From: Rhodobacter sp.
GTDB lineage: Bacteria > Pseudomonadota > Alphaproteobacteria > Rhodobacterales > Rhodobacteraceae
Reading direction: 5' to 3'
Assembly: GCA_013821825.1 (NCBI GenBank)
Contig: PNJK01000002.1
Location: 1 to 64,000 of the forward strand
Length of the DNA stretch: 64,000 nt
The notes beneath the pieces were generated by a model. That model was not told the origin of the DNA. It was given only the letters and a program-made list of their open reading frames with translations, and did not search any database. This document shows, piece after piece, positions 44,867-53,205 of this stretch (the stretch's first letter is position 1; every line of letters starts with the position of its first letter). Both the position numbers and the translations under genes were made by a program.

Positions 44867-45732
44867 ATCAGCGCCTCCTGCAACAGGGGGGCGTGTCCGG
44901 CACCAAGGATCCAGCCCTCCTCGGCGGCAATGGGTGGCGCAACCAGCAAGGGGGCCAGGAGATCGCGGTCCGACAGGGCCAAAAGCGCGCGCGACAGCAG
45001 CCGGACCTGGGCTTGATCGGCGGGCAGTCCTTCGGCATTTGCCAGGATGGCGACGGGACCGGCCAGCAAGGAGGGGTAAACCTCGGCTACGACGACTGCC
45101 GCGTCGGCCGCGGGCTCAAACGGCCAGACGACAACCTCGGGGTTCTGGCTGAGCCGGTGGATCATCGGCAGTCCAAGCAGGCTTTGGGACCCGACAGAGC
45201 CTGGGTTGAACAGCATCCAGGGACTTTTCGCGCGCGGAACCGCTTCCTCGGCGGCGCGGATCTCGGCCAGGCCAAGGGCCGCATAGTCGATGCCGACCCG
45301 GCGGTCTGGCAGGCCGGGCCAATGCTGGCCAGTCGGATGGCTCCAGAACGGGCCGGGCCCTTCGGGGAAGGTGGCGTTGATCCGGGCGGCGACGGCAAAG
45401 CGGTTGTTGGCGTTTTCGGCGGTGTCGTTGACCGCCTCGGCCAGCCAGGCCCAGACCGCCTGTGCCTTGTCGGTGCCGGTCAGGCGGGTTGCGAAGCCGG
45501 AGGGATAGCCCATTGCGAAGTCGAAGCCGACCAGCAGGCGCAACCCATCGGCACGGGCGGTCGCGATCAGGGCATGGATCTGGCTCTCGGCTTCGGAGCG
45601 GGTGCGATGGTGCCATTCGATGCCGCCTTCGCTGTCGTGACAGCCGATCCAGATCGAATTGGCACGACGAGTTGGGCTGGTGGGCAGGTTCGCTGCCGAC
45701 CAGTCCACCACGATGACCCGGTCAAACCGCAA
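44857..45732 (-). CDS. Mob-linked conserved protein of unknown function
   Basis: This 291-residue protein is not assigned to a family by eye. It starts DRVIVVDWSAANLPT, which resembles the first strand of an RNase H-like/DUF429 fold, and contains LLVGFDFAMGYPSGFA, PFWSHPTGQHWPG and WMLFNPGSVGSQSLLGLP. It overlaps mobB by 11 bases and the GNAT gene by ten, so it is part of the mob operon. Similar genes are found next to mobA/mobB in Rhodobacterales. A role in molybdopterin-guanine-dinucleotide metabolism is inferred from position only. Confidence 0.75.
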   Translation of the reverse strand: MRFDRVIVVDWSAANLPTSPTRRANSIWIGCHDSEGGIEWHHRTRSEAESQIHALIATARADGLRLLVGFDFAMGYPSGFATRLTGTDKAQAVWAWLAEAVNDTAENANNRFAVAARINATFPEGPGPFWSHPTGQHWPGLPDRRVGIDYAALGLAEIRAAEEAVPRAKSPWMLFNPGSVGSQSLLGLPMIHRLSQNPEVVVWPFEPAADAAVVVAEVYPSLLAGPVAILANAEGLPADQAQVRLLSRALLALSDRDLLAPLLVAPPIAAEEGWILGAGHAPLLQEALIWG

Positions 45733-46216
45733 GGCCTGCCTCGCGCAGGATGAAATCGGCGACCATTGCGGTATCGTTCAGGTCCAGAACCGGAACCGGC
45801 AGTGTCAGGGCCGCATCAGTCGCGACGGCGCGGATCAGCGGGTCGGAGGGTTGGATCAGCGGCTGGCCGGTCTCTTGCCGCCAGACCTCGATCTTCGGGT
45901 GGGCATCGCGCTTGTAGCCTTCGACCAGCACCAGATCGACTTCTGCAAGCCGGGCCAGAATGGCGGGCAGTTCCGGTTCCGGACCCCGGTGTTCAACCAT
46001 CAGCGCAAAACGGTCGGCCGAGGCCAGCACAACTTCGCGCGCGCCGGCTTGGCGGTGGCGGAAGGTATCCTTGCCGGGCTGGTCGAGGTCGACCGCATGG
46101 TGGACGTGCTTGACGGTCGAAACGCTGAGGCCGCGCCCAGTGATTTCAGCCACCAAACGCTCCATCAGGCCGGTCTTGCCAGAGTTTTTCCAGCCGATCA
46201 CACCGTAAACCTTCAT
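45722..46216 (-). CDS. mobB: Molybdopterin-guanine dinucleotide biosynthesis adaptor MobB
   Basis: This 164-residue GTP-binding protein has the P-loop GWKNSGKTGLMERLV, KHVHHAVDLDQPGKDTFRHRQAGA and VLVEGYKRDAHPKIEV, all typical of MobB. It assists MobA in making the guanine dinucleotide form of the molybdenum cofactor. It overlaps mobA by four bases and the Mob-linked unknown by 11, showing an operon. Confidence 0.95.
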   Translation of the reverse strand: MKVYGVIGWKNSGKTGLMERLVAEITGRGLSVSTVKHVHHAVDLDQPGKDTFRHRQAGAREVVLASADRFALMVEHRGPEPELPAILARLAEVDLVLVEGYKRDAHPKIEVWRQETGQPLIQPSDPLIRAVATDAALTLPVPVLDLNDTAMVADFILREAGLAV

Positions 46217-46803
46217 GCCGCCCCCTTCAGCATCGCCTCGGCAAGCCCAAGGTCTTCGGGTGTGTTGAGGTTCAGGAAGGCGCGCGCGTCGGCAAACGTT
46301 GCGCGCGCGGCATGGTGGGCGTCGGTGAAGCGGGTGACCTTTGCCTCGCCCTCAGCCAGAAACCCTTTCAGGGCAGGGGCCAGCGTCACCGGCCAAAGCG
46401 CGGTTGTCGGGTGGTCGCCGTCGGCGGTCCGGGCCAATGCCAGGCCTTCGGGCGCGCTTTCGGCCGCAAGCAGCAACAGGGGCACCAGATCGCCGGGCAG
46501 GAACGGCGTGTCGACCGGCGTCGAGACCAGATGCGTCGCGCCAAGCTCTCCGGCCCGGATCAGCGCGGCCAGGATGCCGGACAGGGGGCCTTGCGGGGTG
46601 GCATCGGGCACCACCTCCAGCCCGAAGGGCGCGAAACGGGACGCATCCCCATTGGCCGAAATCAGCAACTGGTTCACCTGCGGTTCCAGCCGGTCAATGA
46701 CGTGGGCAAGCAGCGGCTTGCCCGCCAGCGGCAGCAGCGCCTTGTCGGCGCCGCCCATGCGACGTGCCTGACCGCCGGCAAGAATGACCCCAATGATGCG
46801 CAA
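46213..46803 (-). CDS. mobA: Molybdenum cofactor guanylyltransferase MobA
   Basis: This 196-residue nucleotidyltransferase attaches GMP to molybdopterin. It has the GTP-binding opening VILAGGQARRMGGADKALLPLAGKPLL and the LVSTPVDTPFLPGDL motif (PxDxP with metal-binding Asp). Its presence implies molybdoenzymes of the DMSO-reductase family in this organism. It is the first gene of the mobA-mobB-unknown-GNAT operon. Confidence 0.95.
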   Translation of the reverse strand: MRIIGVILAGGQARRMGGADKALLPLAGKPLLAHVIDRLEPQVNQLLISANGDASRFAPFGLEVVPDATPQGPLSGILAALIRAGELGATHLVSTPVDTPFLPGDLVPLLLLAAESAPEGLALARTADGDHPTTALWPVTLAPALKGFLAEGEAKVTRFTDAHHAARATFADARAFLNLNTPEDLGLAEAMLKGAA

Positions 46804-46885
46804 ACCCTGGACCCTTCACCGGGTGACTGTCAGGGCCGACCGTAGTCCCTGAGGCGGAAGGTGCAAGGGGCCGCAGACCTCGCGC

Positions 46886-47500
46886 CTAGCCCTCCAGCGG
46901 GTTGCCGTTGGCCTGCACCAGCAGGATGCCGTGATTGCTGTCGTCGTCATCGTCGGTGATCCGGCGGGTGCTGACGCCGGGAATCTCGCCGAAGGCGTCA
47001 GCAAGTTTCTTCGGAAACCAGGTCGCGGGCATCGATTCGAACCCCGGAATCCCGCGGAGCACGGTCGAGTTGGCGACAGTACACATCGCCTTTGGCACCG
47101 CGCCGTATTCCTTCACCCGGCGCATGGCAAGTTCGGCCACCTCGGGAGAGACGAAGACCTTCTGCTCGATCACGTCATAGGTCTTGCGCGCGTGATAATC
47201 GACGTAGAACGCGATGGCCTTGTCGGTCATGCCGAAATGCACGTCGTTGCGTTCGGGAAGGCGGGGGTGCGTCCATGTGCCGGCCGGATCGAAGATCAGC
47301 CGTTCCGAACCGTTGATCAGAATGGCCGAATGCGCTCCGGAGCCGGAGGATTTGTTCACCACGGTGTAAAGCGTGATCGAAGTCGGTTCTTCGGACACAA
47401 AGCGCGCGGCCTGCACCTGTTCTTCAGGGGCCCATTTCGGCTCGGCACCGCAGGCGGCAAGACCGAGCAGGGCCACGAGGCTTAGAGCTAGACGAAGCAT
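46886..47500 (-). CDS. Lipoprotein, possible permuted papain-like (DUF4105/YiiX-type) fold
   Basis: This 204-residue protein has a signal peptide and lipobox LAAC (C17), so it should be anchored in a membrane facing the periplasm. The mature part reads SGAHSAILINGSERLIFDPAG with a candidate catalytic His, then much later MCTVANSTVLRGIPG with a candidate Cys. A His before a Cys is the order in permuted NlpC/P60 hydrolases. That makes a peptidoglycan or lipid hydrolase possible, but this is inference. The name of the family is not certain. It precedes a cytochrome oxidase subunit gene on its upstream side. Confidence 0.72.
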   Translation of the reverse strand: MLRLALSLVALLGLAACGAEPKWAPEEQVQAARFVSEEPTSITLYTVVNKSSGSGAHSAILINGSERLIFDPAGTWTHPRLPERNDVHFGMTDKAIAFYVDYHARKTYDVIEQKVFVSPEVAELAMRRVKEYGAVPKAMCTVANSTVLRGIPGFESMPATWFPKKLADAFGEIPGVSTRRITDDDDDSNHGILLVQANGNPLEG

Positions 47501-47522
47501 GGGACCCCCGGCTGCGTGCGGA

Positions 47523-47669
47523 TCAGGAGTTGACGAGGGCCGCGAAGATCAGGACCCCGATCGAGATTGCCGCGACCCAGACGGACATGCGGACAAAGCC
47601 CGCGAAGGTCTTTTCGTGGTCACGGATGTTCATCGAGCCGTGCTTGTGTTCGGCGTTGTGGTCGGCCAT
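47523..47669 (-). CDS. aa3-type cytochrome c oxidase subunit IV
   Basis: This 48-residue membrane protein reads MADHNAEHKHGSMNIRDHEK, then TFAGFVRMSV, then one membrane helix VWVAAISIGVLIFAALVNS. This is the pattern of the small subunit IV of aa3-type oxidases in Rhodobacter and Paracoccus. It stabilises or accompanies the oxidase core; a direct catalytic role is not known. No other oxidase genes are in the window. The start lies near CAAGGATCC-like upstream sequence (minus strand CCTTGCC), which is not a strong site. Confidence 0.85.
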   Translation of the reverse strand: MADHNAEHKHGSMNIRDHEKTFAGFVRMSVWVAAISIGVLIFAALVNS

Positions 47670-47763
47670 GGCAAGGATCCCTCTGGTCTGCTTATCCTGC
47701 CCAATAGCCTATTCGTCCGGGCCTGTCACGGGGTAGGAACGTGGGCGGGTGAGCGCATTCAGC

Positions 47764-48141
47764 TCATCCGGCAGACCCATCGCCGGAATCGCCTCCGGTC
47801 CAGCCGGTCGTCAGCTGGAACCCGATGCGGCGGGGCGGATCGTCACCTTCGGTCACTTTCGCCACGGCGCGCAGGGTCACCGACAACTGGCTGACATGCT
47901 GGATAAGCTGGGTCCGCGCGCCGGATTCGTCGAAGCCGTAGAAGGTGACGATATCGGGCTCGAAAAAGCCGATGCCCTGGATGCGCAGCACCCCGGCCGC
48001 GTCGCCCGCGAAGCCCATGGCAATCTCTTGCCGCGCGTCCAGCTGGGCTTCGAAGTTGCGGATGTAGAGGACAAGCCGGTCATGCGCCCATTCAGCGGGA
48101 CTTTTCGGCTTGTCGGTCTGCGTCGTGGGTTCCTTCGCCAT
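47764..48141 (-). CDS. DUF6173 family protein
   Basis: This 125-residue protein matches what I know as DUF6173: KSPAEWAHDRLVLYIRNFEAQLDARQEIAMGFAGDAAGVLRIQGIGFFEPDIVTFYGFDE in conserved order, ending with a strand-rich tail. It is cytosolic and has no known function. Its ATG overlaps the stop of the MBL hydrolase gene by one base (TGATG), so the two are translationally coupled, but a functional link is not established. Confidence 0.8.
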   Translation of the reverse strand: MAKEPTTQTDKPKSPAEWAHDRLVLYIRNFEAQLDARQEIAMGFAGDAAGVLRIQGIGFFEPDIVTFYGFDESGARTQLIQHVSQLSVTLRAVAKVTEGDDPPRRIGFQLTTGWTGGDSGDGSAG

Positions 48142-49166
48142 CAGAGCCGTTCCCATGAAAATGCGCCCGCAGGCGTCAGGGAACGGGAAACCAGGCCGCG
48201 CCGCAAGAGGCAGTTCAGGTGGGCGATGGCCTCGACCAGGGCAAGCGGGAATTCAGCGGGCCCGATCTGGCGCAGGAAAAGCGGCGGAAAGCACTGGGCC
48301 GAGGTTCTGGGCGTGGACAGATGGTCCAGCAGCCGGATCAGCGCGTTTTCGTGGTTTTCGATCATCTGGCCAAGCCGGAAGGGCAGGCCGGTGAACGGCA
48401 GCTTGTGGCCGGGAAGGATCAACTGGTCATCGCGGGCATGCGGCATGAAGGCGCGGCAACTGTCCAGCCAGTCGGTCAGGGGGTCGGCCTCGGGTTCTGT
48501 CGCATAGACGCCGATATTGGCCGAAATGCCGGGCAAAAGCTGGTCACCGCCAAGGACGATGCCATCATCGGACCACAGCGTTGCGTGGTCCGGCGCATGA
48601 CCGTGACCGATGCGGATGGTCCATGTCCGGCCGGCGGCCTGAAGCCGGGTGCCTTCGGTCAGGCGGGTAAAACCCTGCGGCATCGGATCGACGATGTCGG
48701 CGAAGTTGAACGGACGCTCGACGGCGCGCTTTGCCAGGTCGGCGTCCGACAGGCCCGCGCGACGCAGGAACTTCAGCGCTTCGGGGGTGGGGACCTCTTG
48801 CACGTCAAGCGTAAGCATCCGCGCATAAAGCCAGGCGGTGCGGGTGGCCAGAAGTTCCGCGCCCTTTGACTGGAACCAGCCGGCAAGGCCCACATGGTCG
48901 GGATGGTGATGGGTAAGGATCACCCGGGTCACCGGCTTGCCGGAAAGCGGTCCTGAAAGCAGCGCCTCCCAGACGGCCCGGGACCGGCGCGAGGACAGGC
49001 CCGTGTCGATGATCGTCCAGCCATCGCCGTCATCAAGGGCGTAGATGTTCACATGGTCCAGCACCATCGGCAGCGGCAGGCGCAGCCAGAGGATGCCGGG
49101 CGCAACCTCGGTCGCTCCACCTTCCGCGGGAGGGGCGTCGTACGGGTGGAGGATGCCTGCGGTCAA
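48141..49166 (-). CDS. MBL-fold metallo-hydrolase
   Basis: This 341-residue protein has the metallo-beta-lactamase fold with THHHPDHVGL for two metals, DTGLSSRR before it and GHGHAPDHATL and GGDQLLPG later. A C-terminal helical extension follows the fold. The substrate is unknown; glyoxalase II-like or acyl-thioester hydrolysis is typical. It overlaps the acyl-CoA dehydrogenase gene by four bases (ATGA), so it may act on a thioester or lactone from that pathway. Confidence 0.9.
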   Translation of the reverse strand: MTAGILHPYDAPPAEGGATEVAPGILWLRLPLPMVLDHVNIYALDDGDGWTIIDTGLSSRRSRAVWEALLSGPLSGKPVTRVILTHHHPDHVGLAGWFQSKGAELLATRTAWLYARMLTLDVQEVPTPEALKFLRRAGLSDADLAKRAVERPFNFADIVDPMPQGFTRLTEGTRLQAAGRTWTIRIGHGHAPDHATLWSDDGIVLGGDQLLPGISANIGVYATEPEADPLTDWLDSCRAFMPHARDDQLILPGHKLPFTGLPFRLGQMIENHENALIRLLDHLSTPRTSAQCFPPLFLRQIGPAEFPLALVEAIAHLNCLLRRGLVSRSLTPAGAFSWERL

Positions 49167-50866
49167 GCGGCGAAGTCCTCATGCGTCAGGGCGTAAAGCC
49201 CGTCCGCCCCCTCGCGGGACTGGACGAAAAGCGCCACATGCTCGGGCATCAGGCGGCGGATCATCACGCGGGCAAGAGGCTCCCGGGCGACGTCGGCCAG
49301 TGCCGCCTTCAGATGCGCGTGGCCGCCCAGAACCCGGGCAAAGCCCCGCAGATAGGGCACGGCCCCGGCGAAACGGTCGTTCAGCGGTTGCGCCAGCAAG
49401 GCCTCGGTCGTCTCGCGGAGGGTTTCGGACGCCTGCCAGACATCGCCCGCCAGATCGGCAAAGCCGAGGCGGGCGGCCTCGGCATCGCGTTGGACTTCGT
49501 CGATCAGGCGGAAAGCGGCTTCGCCCCGGTCCGCCATCTTGCGCGCGACAAGGTCCATGGCCTGAATGCCGTTGGTGCCTTCGTAGATCGGCGTGATCCG
49601 GGCGTCGCGCAAGTACTGGGCGGCGCCGGTTTCCTCGACAAAGCCCATGCCGCCATGGATCTGCACGCCCAGATGCGCCACCTCGCAGCCGATGTCGGTG
49701 CCATAGGCCTTGGCGATGGGGGTCAGCAGGGCCGCGCGGGCTTGCCATTCGGCGCTGCCGGTGGCGGTCGCCAGGTCGATGGCCACGGCACAGGACAGCG
49801 CGATGGACCGGGCCGCGAAGACCTCGGCGCGCATGGTGGCCAGCATCCGGCGCACGTCGGCGTGGTCGATGATCGCGCCATCCGGAGACAAGAGAGTGGC
49901 GCCCTGCTTGCGGTCGGCGGCGTAGGCCAGCGCGTGCTGCAACGCGGCCTCGGCCACGCCCACACCCTGGGCCGCGACGGACAGACGGGCGTTGTTCATC
50001 ATCGTGAACATCGCGGCCATGCCCTTGTGCGGCTTGCCCACCAGCCAGCCGGTCGCCCCGTCGAACTGCATCACGCAGGTTGGGCTGCCATGGATGCCCA
50101 ACTTGTGTTCCAGGCTGACGACCCGCAGCGTGTTGCGGCGGCCGGGGTTGCCGGCGGCATCGGGAATGAACTTCGGCACCATGAACAGGCTGATGCCCTT
50201 CGTGCCCTCCTGACCGTCCGGCAGCCGCGCCAGAACCAGATGGCAGACATTCGACACCAGATCGCTGTCGCCCCAGGTGATGAAGATCTTCTGGCCGCTG
50301 ATCGCATAGGATCCGTCGCCATTCGGCACTGCCCTGGACCGCAGGGCGCCCACGTCGGACCCTGCCTGCGGTTCGGTCAGGTTCATGGTGCCCGACCATT
50401 CGCCCGAAGTCAGCTTTGGCAGGTACAGCGCCTTGATCTTGTCCGAGGCGTGATGTTCCAGCGCCTCGATCTGGCCCTTGCTGAGCAAGGGCTTCAGATG
50501 CAACGCTAGGCAGGCGCCGGACATCATGTCATCTACCGCCAGCGCCAGCGCAATCGGCAAGCCCATGCCGCCATGGTCGGTGCTGGCGGCCATGCCGACC
50601 CAGCCGCCCCCGGCAATGGCGCGGTAGCCTTCCGCAAAACCCGGCGACGACACGACCGCGCCGTTTTCGAGCCGGGCGGGGTGCTTGTCGCCCGAGCGGT
50701 TCAGCGGCGCAAGAACATCGGTCGCAATCCGACCCGCCTCGATCAGGATCGCTTCGGCCATGTCTGGCGTCGCCTCGGCAAAGCGGGGGGTGGCGACGAC
50801 CCGGGCGAAGTCCACCACGTGATCGAGGATGAAGCGGATGTCCTTGACCGGGGCGCGATAAGGCAT
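49163..50866 (-). CDS. Acyl-CoA dehydrogenase, DmdC-like
   Basis: This 567-residue flavoprotein has the long form of acyl-CoA dehydrogenase with an added N-terminal helix and C-terminal domain, as in the methylmercaptopropionyl-CoA dehydrogenase DmdC. Seen are GTMNLTEPQAGSDVGALRS for FAD, KIFITWGDSD, the MMNNARLSVAAQGVG block and IYEGTNGIQAMDLV with the candidate catalytic Glu. DmdC acts in DMSP demethylation, but these long dehydrogenases also act on fatty acyl-CoAs, so the substrate is not settled. It leads the MBL-DUF6173 operon. Confidence 0.9.
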   Translation of the reverse strand: MPYRAPVKDIRFILDHVVDFARVVATPRFAEATPDMAEAILIEAGRIATDVLAPLNRSGDKHPARLENGAVVSSPGFAEGYRAIAGGGWVGMAASTDHGGMGLPIALALAVDDMMSGACLALHLKPLLSKGQIEALEHHASDKIKALYLPKLTSGEWSGTMNLTEPQAGSDVGALRSRAVPNGDGSYAISGQKIFITWGDSDLVSNVCHLVLARLPDGQEGTKGISLFMVPKFIPDAAGNPGRRNTLRVVSLEHKLGIHGSPTCVMQFDGATGWLVGKPHKGMAAMFTMMNNARLSVAAQGVGVAEAALQHALAYAADRKQGATLLSPDGAIIDHADVRRMLATMRAEVFAARSIALSCAVAIDLATATGSAEWQARAALLTPIAKAYGTDIGCEVAHLGVQIHGGMGFVEETGAAQYLRDARITPIYEGTNGIQAMDLVARKMADRGEAAFRLIDEVQRDAEAARLGFADLAGDVWQASETLRETTEALLAQPLNDRFAGAVPYLRGFARVLGGHAHLKAALADVAREPLARVMIRRLMPEHVALFVQSREGADGLYALTHEDFAA

Positions 50867-50994
50867 GGGGTCTCCTTCCCAAGTCTGCTTGGCAAAACGG
50901 GGGGCCTCACGTAAGGACGGCCCAGCCAGACGCTATTCGTTTCACGCTGCCCTTCAAGCCGGACGCAGCGTCAGATGCCGATGACCGGAACACC

Positions 50995-51939
50995 ATGACC
51001 GTGACCCTCGCGCCAGATGACATAGGAATTGCCGCAGCCGCAAGGCTGCTTGGCCAAGGCATGCTCGTCGCCTTCCCGACCGAGACCGTCTACGGTCTTG
51101 GCGGGGATGCGCGGTCGGACCCTGCCGTCGCGCGGATCTATGCGGCGAAGGGGCGGCCAGGTTTCAACCCGTTGATCGTGCATCTGCCGGACCTTGCGGC
51201 GGTTGAGGTGATCGCCGAGGTGGGGCCGAAGGCGCGCGCGCTTGCGGCGGCGTTCTGGCCGGGGCCGTTGACGCTGGTCTTGCCCCTGCGCGCTGGCGCT
51301 GGCGTTTCGCCCCTTGTGACGGCGGGGCTGGAGACGGTGGCGGTCCGGGTGCCCGCACATCCCTTGGCTCAACGCCTGCTGCGGGAATTCGGCGGGCCGG
51401 TGGCGGCACCGTCGGCCAATCCATCGGGCCGGGTCTCGCCCACGCAGGCGGCGCATGTGCTGGAGGGACTGTCGGGACGGATTGCCGCAGTCCTTGATGG
51501 CGGGGCCTGCGCCGTGGGGCTGGAGTCGACCATTGTCGCCGCCGACCCGCATCCGGTGCTGCTGCGTCCGGGCGGCGTTCCGGTCGAGGCGCTGGAGGCG
51601 GTGCTGGGCGAGCCCGTGGCGCTTGGCGGGGATGCGGGGAAGCCTACCTCCCCCGGTCAGCTGGCATCGCATTACGCGCCCGAGGCGGGGGTGCGACCGG
51701 ATGCGGTCAACGCACTCCCTGGCGAGGTACTGGTCGGCTTTGGCCCGGTCCAAGGCGACATAAGCCTGTCGCCCTCAGGCGATCTGGTCGAGGCGGCCTC
51801 GCGGTTGTTTCACATCCTGCGCGAGGCCGACCGGCTGGCTGGCCCCGGCGGGCGCATTGCTTTCGCGCCGGTGCCCGAAGAAGGGTTGGGGCGCGCGATC
51901 AATGACCGTCTGCGCCGGGCCGCCGCGCCCCGCGCTTAG
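50995..51939 (+). CDS. Threonylcarbamoyl-AMP synthase (Sua5 type)
   Basis: This 314-residue protein makes threonylcarbamoyl-AMP for the t6A modification of tRNAs that read ANN codons. The YrdC domain has FPTETVYGLGGDA, KGRPGFNPLIVHL and APSANPSGRVSPT for substrate and ATP; a C-terminal Sua5 domain follows (PTSPGQLASHYAPEA...). Both domains show it is the Sua5, not the TsaC, type. It converges with the GST gene and overlaps its stop by four bases. Confidence 0.95.
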   Translation: MTVTLAPDDIGIAAAARLLGQGMLVAFPTETVYGLGGDARSDPAVARIYAAKGRPGFNPLIVHLPDLAAVEVIAEVGPKARALAAAFWPGPLTLVLPLRAGAGVSPLVTAGLETVAVRVPAHPLAQRLLREFGGPVAAPSANPSGRVSPTQAAHVLEGLSGRIAAVLDGGACAVGLESTIVAADPHPVLLRPGGVPVEALEAVLGEPVALGGDAGKPTSPGQLASHYAPEAGVRPDAVNALPGEVLVGFGPVQGDISLSPSGDLVEAASRLFHILREADRLAGPGGRIAFAPVPEEGLGRAINDRLRRAAAPRA

Positions 51940-52631
51940 GCCCGCGGCGGCTGGGCCAGCCCCCGCTGCACGGCGGGGCGGGCAAGGAAGTTGTCCAGAT
52001 AGGCGGGAACCCGTTTCAGCTGACCCCACCCGGCGATATCGGCGGCCTTGTAGAAATCGCGCAAGGTGCGCAGCCAGGGGCCGATGGCGATATCCGCGAT
52101 GGAATAGTCGCCGACGATCCAGTCTTTTCCCGCCAGCGCCCCGTCCAGCACCTTCAGCAGCCGCTCCGCCTCGGCCCGGTAACGTTCCTTGGGTCGCGGG
52201 TCAGCAACGTCTTTGCCGGCAAAATGGTGGAAGAACCCAAGCTGGCCGAACATCGGCCCGATGCCGCCCATCTGGAACATCAGCCATTGGGTCACTTCCC
52301 AGCGCTTGCCCTCGGGGATCAGCTTGCCCGACTTCTCAGCCAGATAAAGCAGGATCGCCCCGCTTTCGAACAGCGCCAGCGGCTCGCCGTCCGGGCCTGC
52401 GGGATCGATGATCGCGGGGATCTTGTTGTTGGGGTTCAGGCTCAGGAACTCCGGGCTGGTCTGGTCGTTCTTGCCGAAGTCCACCAGATGCGCGTCATAA
52501 GGCAGGCCCATCTCCTCCAGCGCGATAGAGACCTTGACGCCATTGGGTGTCGGCAACGAGTAAAGCTGGATCGCGCTCGGGTTGCGGGGGGGCCAACGGT
52601 GGGTGATCAGGTGGTTGCCGAGCTCTGACAA
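51936..52631 (-). CDS. Glutathione S-transferase family protein
   Basis: This 231-residue protein has an N-terminal thioredoxin-like domain (IQLYSLPTPNGVKVSIALEEMGLPYDAHLVDF, PNNKIPAII with the cis-proline, FESGAILLYLAEK) and a helical C-terminal domain (GPMFGQLGFFHHFAG, DWIVGDYSIADIAIGPWL). It is the YghU/YfcG-like disulfide-bond type in layout. The best start is a TTG preceded by GGAGAAC; a longer upstream frame would begin in the mscL promoter region. It is divergent from mscL. Confidence 0.88.
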   Translation of the reverse strand: MSELGNHLITHRWPPRNPSAIQLYSLPTPNGVKVSIALEEMGLPYDAHLVDFGKNDQTSPEFLSLNPNNKIPAIIDPAGPDGEPLALFESGAILLYLAEKSGKLIPEGKRWEVTQWLMFQMGGIGPMFGQLGFFHHFAGKDVADPRPKERYRAEAERLLKVLDGALAGKDWIVGDYSIADIAIGPWLRTLRDFYKAADIAGWGQLKRVPAYLDNFLARPAVQRGLAQPPRA

Positions 52632-52780
52632 AGCGTTCTCCTTCGCGGGACACTGTACGAAGGTAGGGAAAAATTCCCCGTTCGAAACCCGATTAGTTGT
52701 GCGACAGTTCAATCAGGCCTGTGCGCCTGAGCAATCAAGAAGTCTGCCGTTCAAGGCGGGCAAACATAGGGAACCGTGGA

Positions 52781-53149
52781 ATGCTTAACGAATTCAAGGC
52801 CTTTATATCCAAAGGCAATGTCATCGACCTCGCCGTTGGTATCATCATCGGCGCGGCTTTCACTGCCATCGTCTCGTCGCTGGTGGACGATCTGATCCAG
52901 CCGCTGATCGGCATGATCATCGGCGGGATCGACTTCTCAAGCTGGGGCTTCTCGATTGGCGAAGCGAAATTCGCCATTGGCAACTTCATCACCGCAGTGA
53001 TCAAGTTCCTGGTCATCGCCTGGGTGGTGTTCCTGCTTGTGAAGGCCATGAACAAGATGATGCCCAAGAAGGACGAGGCGCCGGCCGCGCCGGCTGGTCC
53101 GTCGGACAACGATCTGCTGAAAGAGATCCTGGCCGAACTGAAGAAGTAA
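52781..53149 (+). CDS. mscL: Large-conductance mechanosensitive channel
   Basis: This 122-residue protein is MscL. It has the [40 protein letters not shown] first helix, a periplasmic loop, a second membrane helix ([18 protein letters not shown]) and a charged C-terminal helix ([14 protein letters not shown]). It opens on membrane tension to protect against osmotic downshock. The [11 protein letters not shown] matches the family. A terminator follows the gene. Confidence 0.96.
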   Translation: MLNEFKAFISKGNVIDLAVGIIIGAAFTAIVSSLVDDLIQPLIGMIIGGIDFSSWGFSIGEAKFAIGNFITAVIKFLVIAWVVFLLVKAMNKMMPKKDEAPAAPAGPSDNDLLKEILAELKK

Positions 53150-53169
53150 TCCCGGCGCAATCGCCGGAC

Positions 53170-53198
53170 AAAGGCCCCCGATCCGCCGGGGGCCTTTT
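53170..53198. terminator. Bidirectional terminator between mscL and ald
   Basis: AAAGGCCCCC and GGGGGCCTTTT form a GC-rich stem around an 8-base loop, with T-runs on both strands. It lies 20 bases after mscL and seven bases after the ald stop on the other strand. Confidence 0.85.
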
Positions 53199-53205
53199 CA
53201 TTGGG

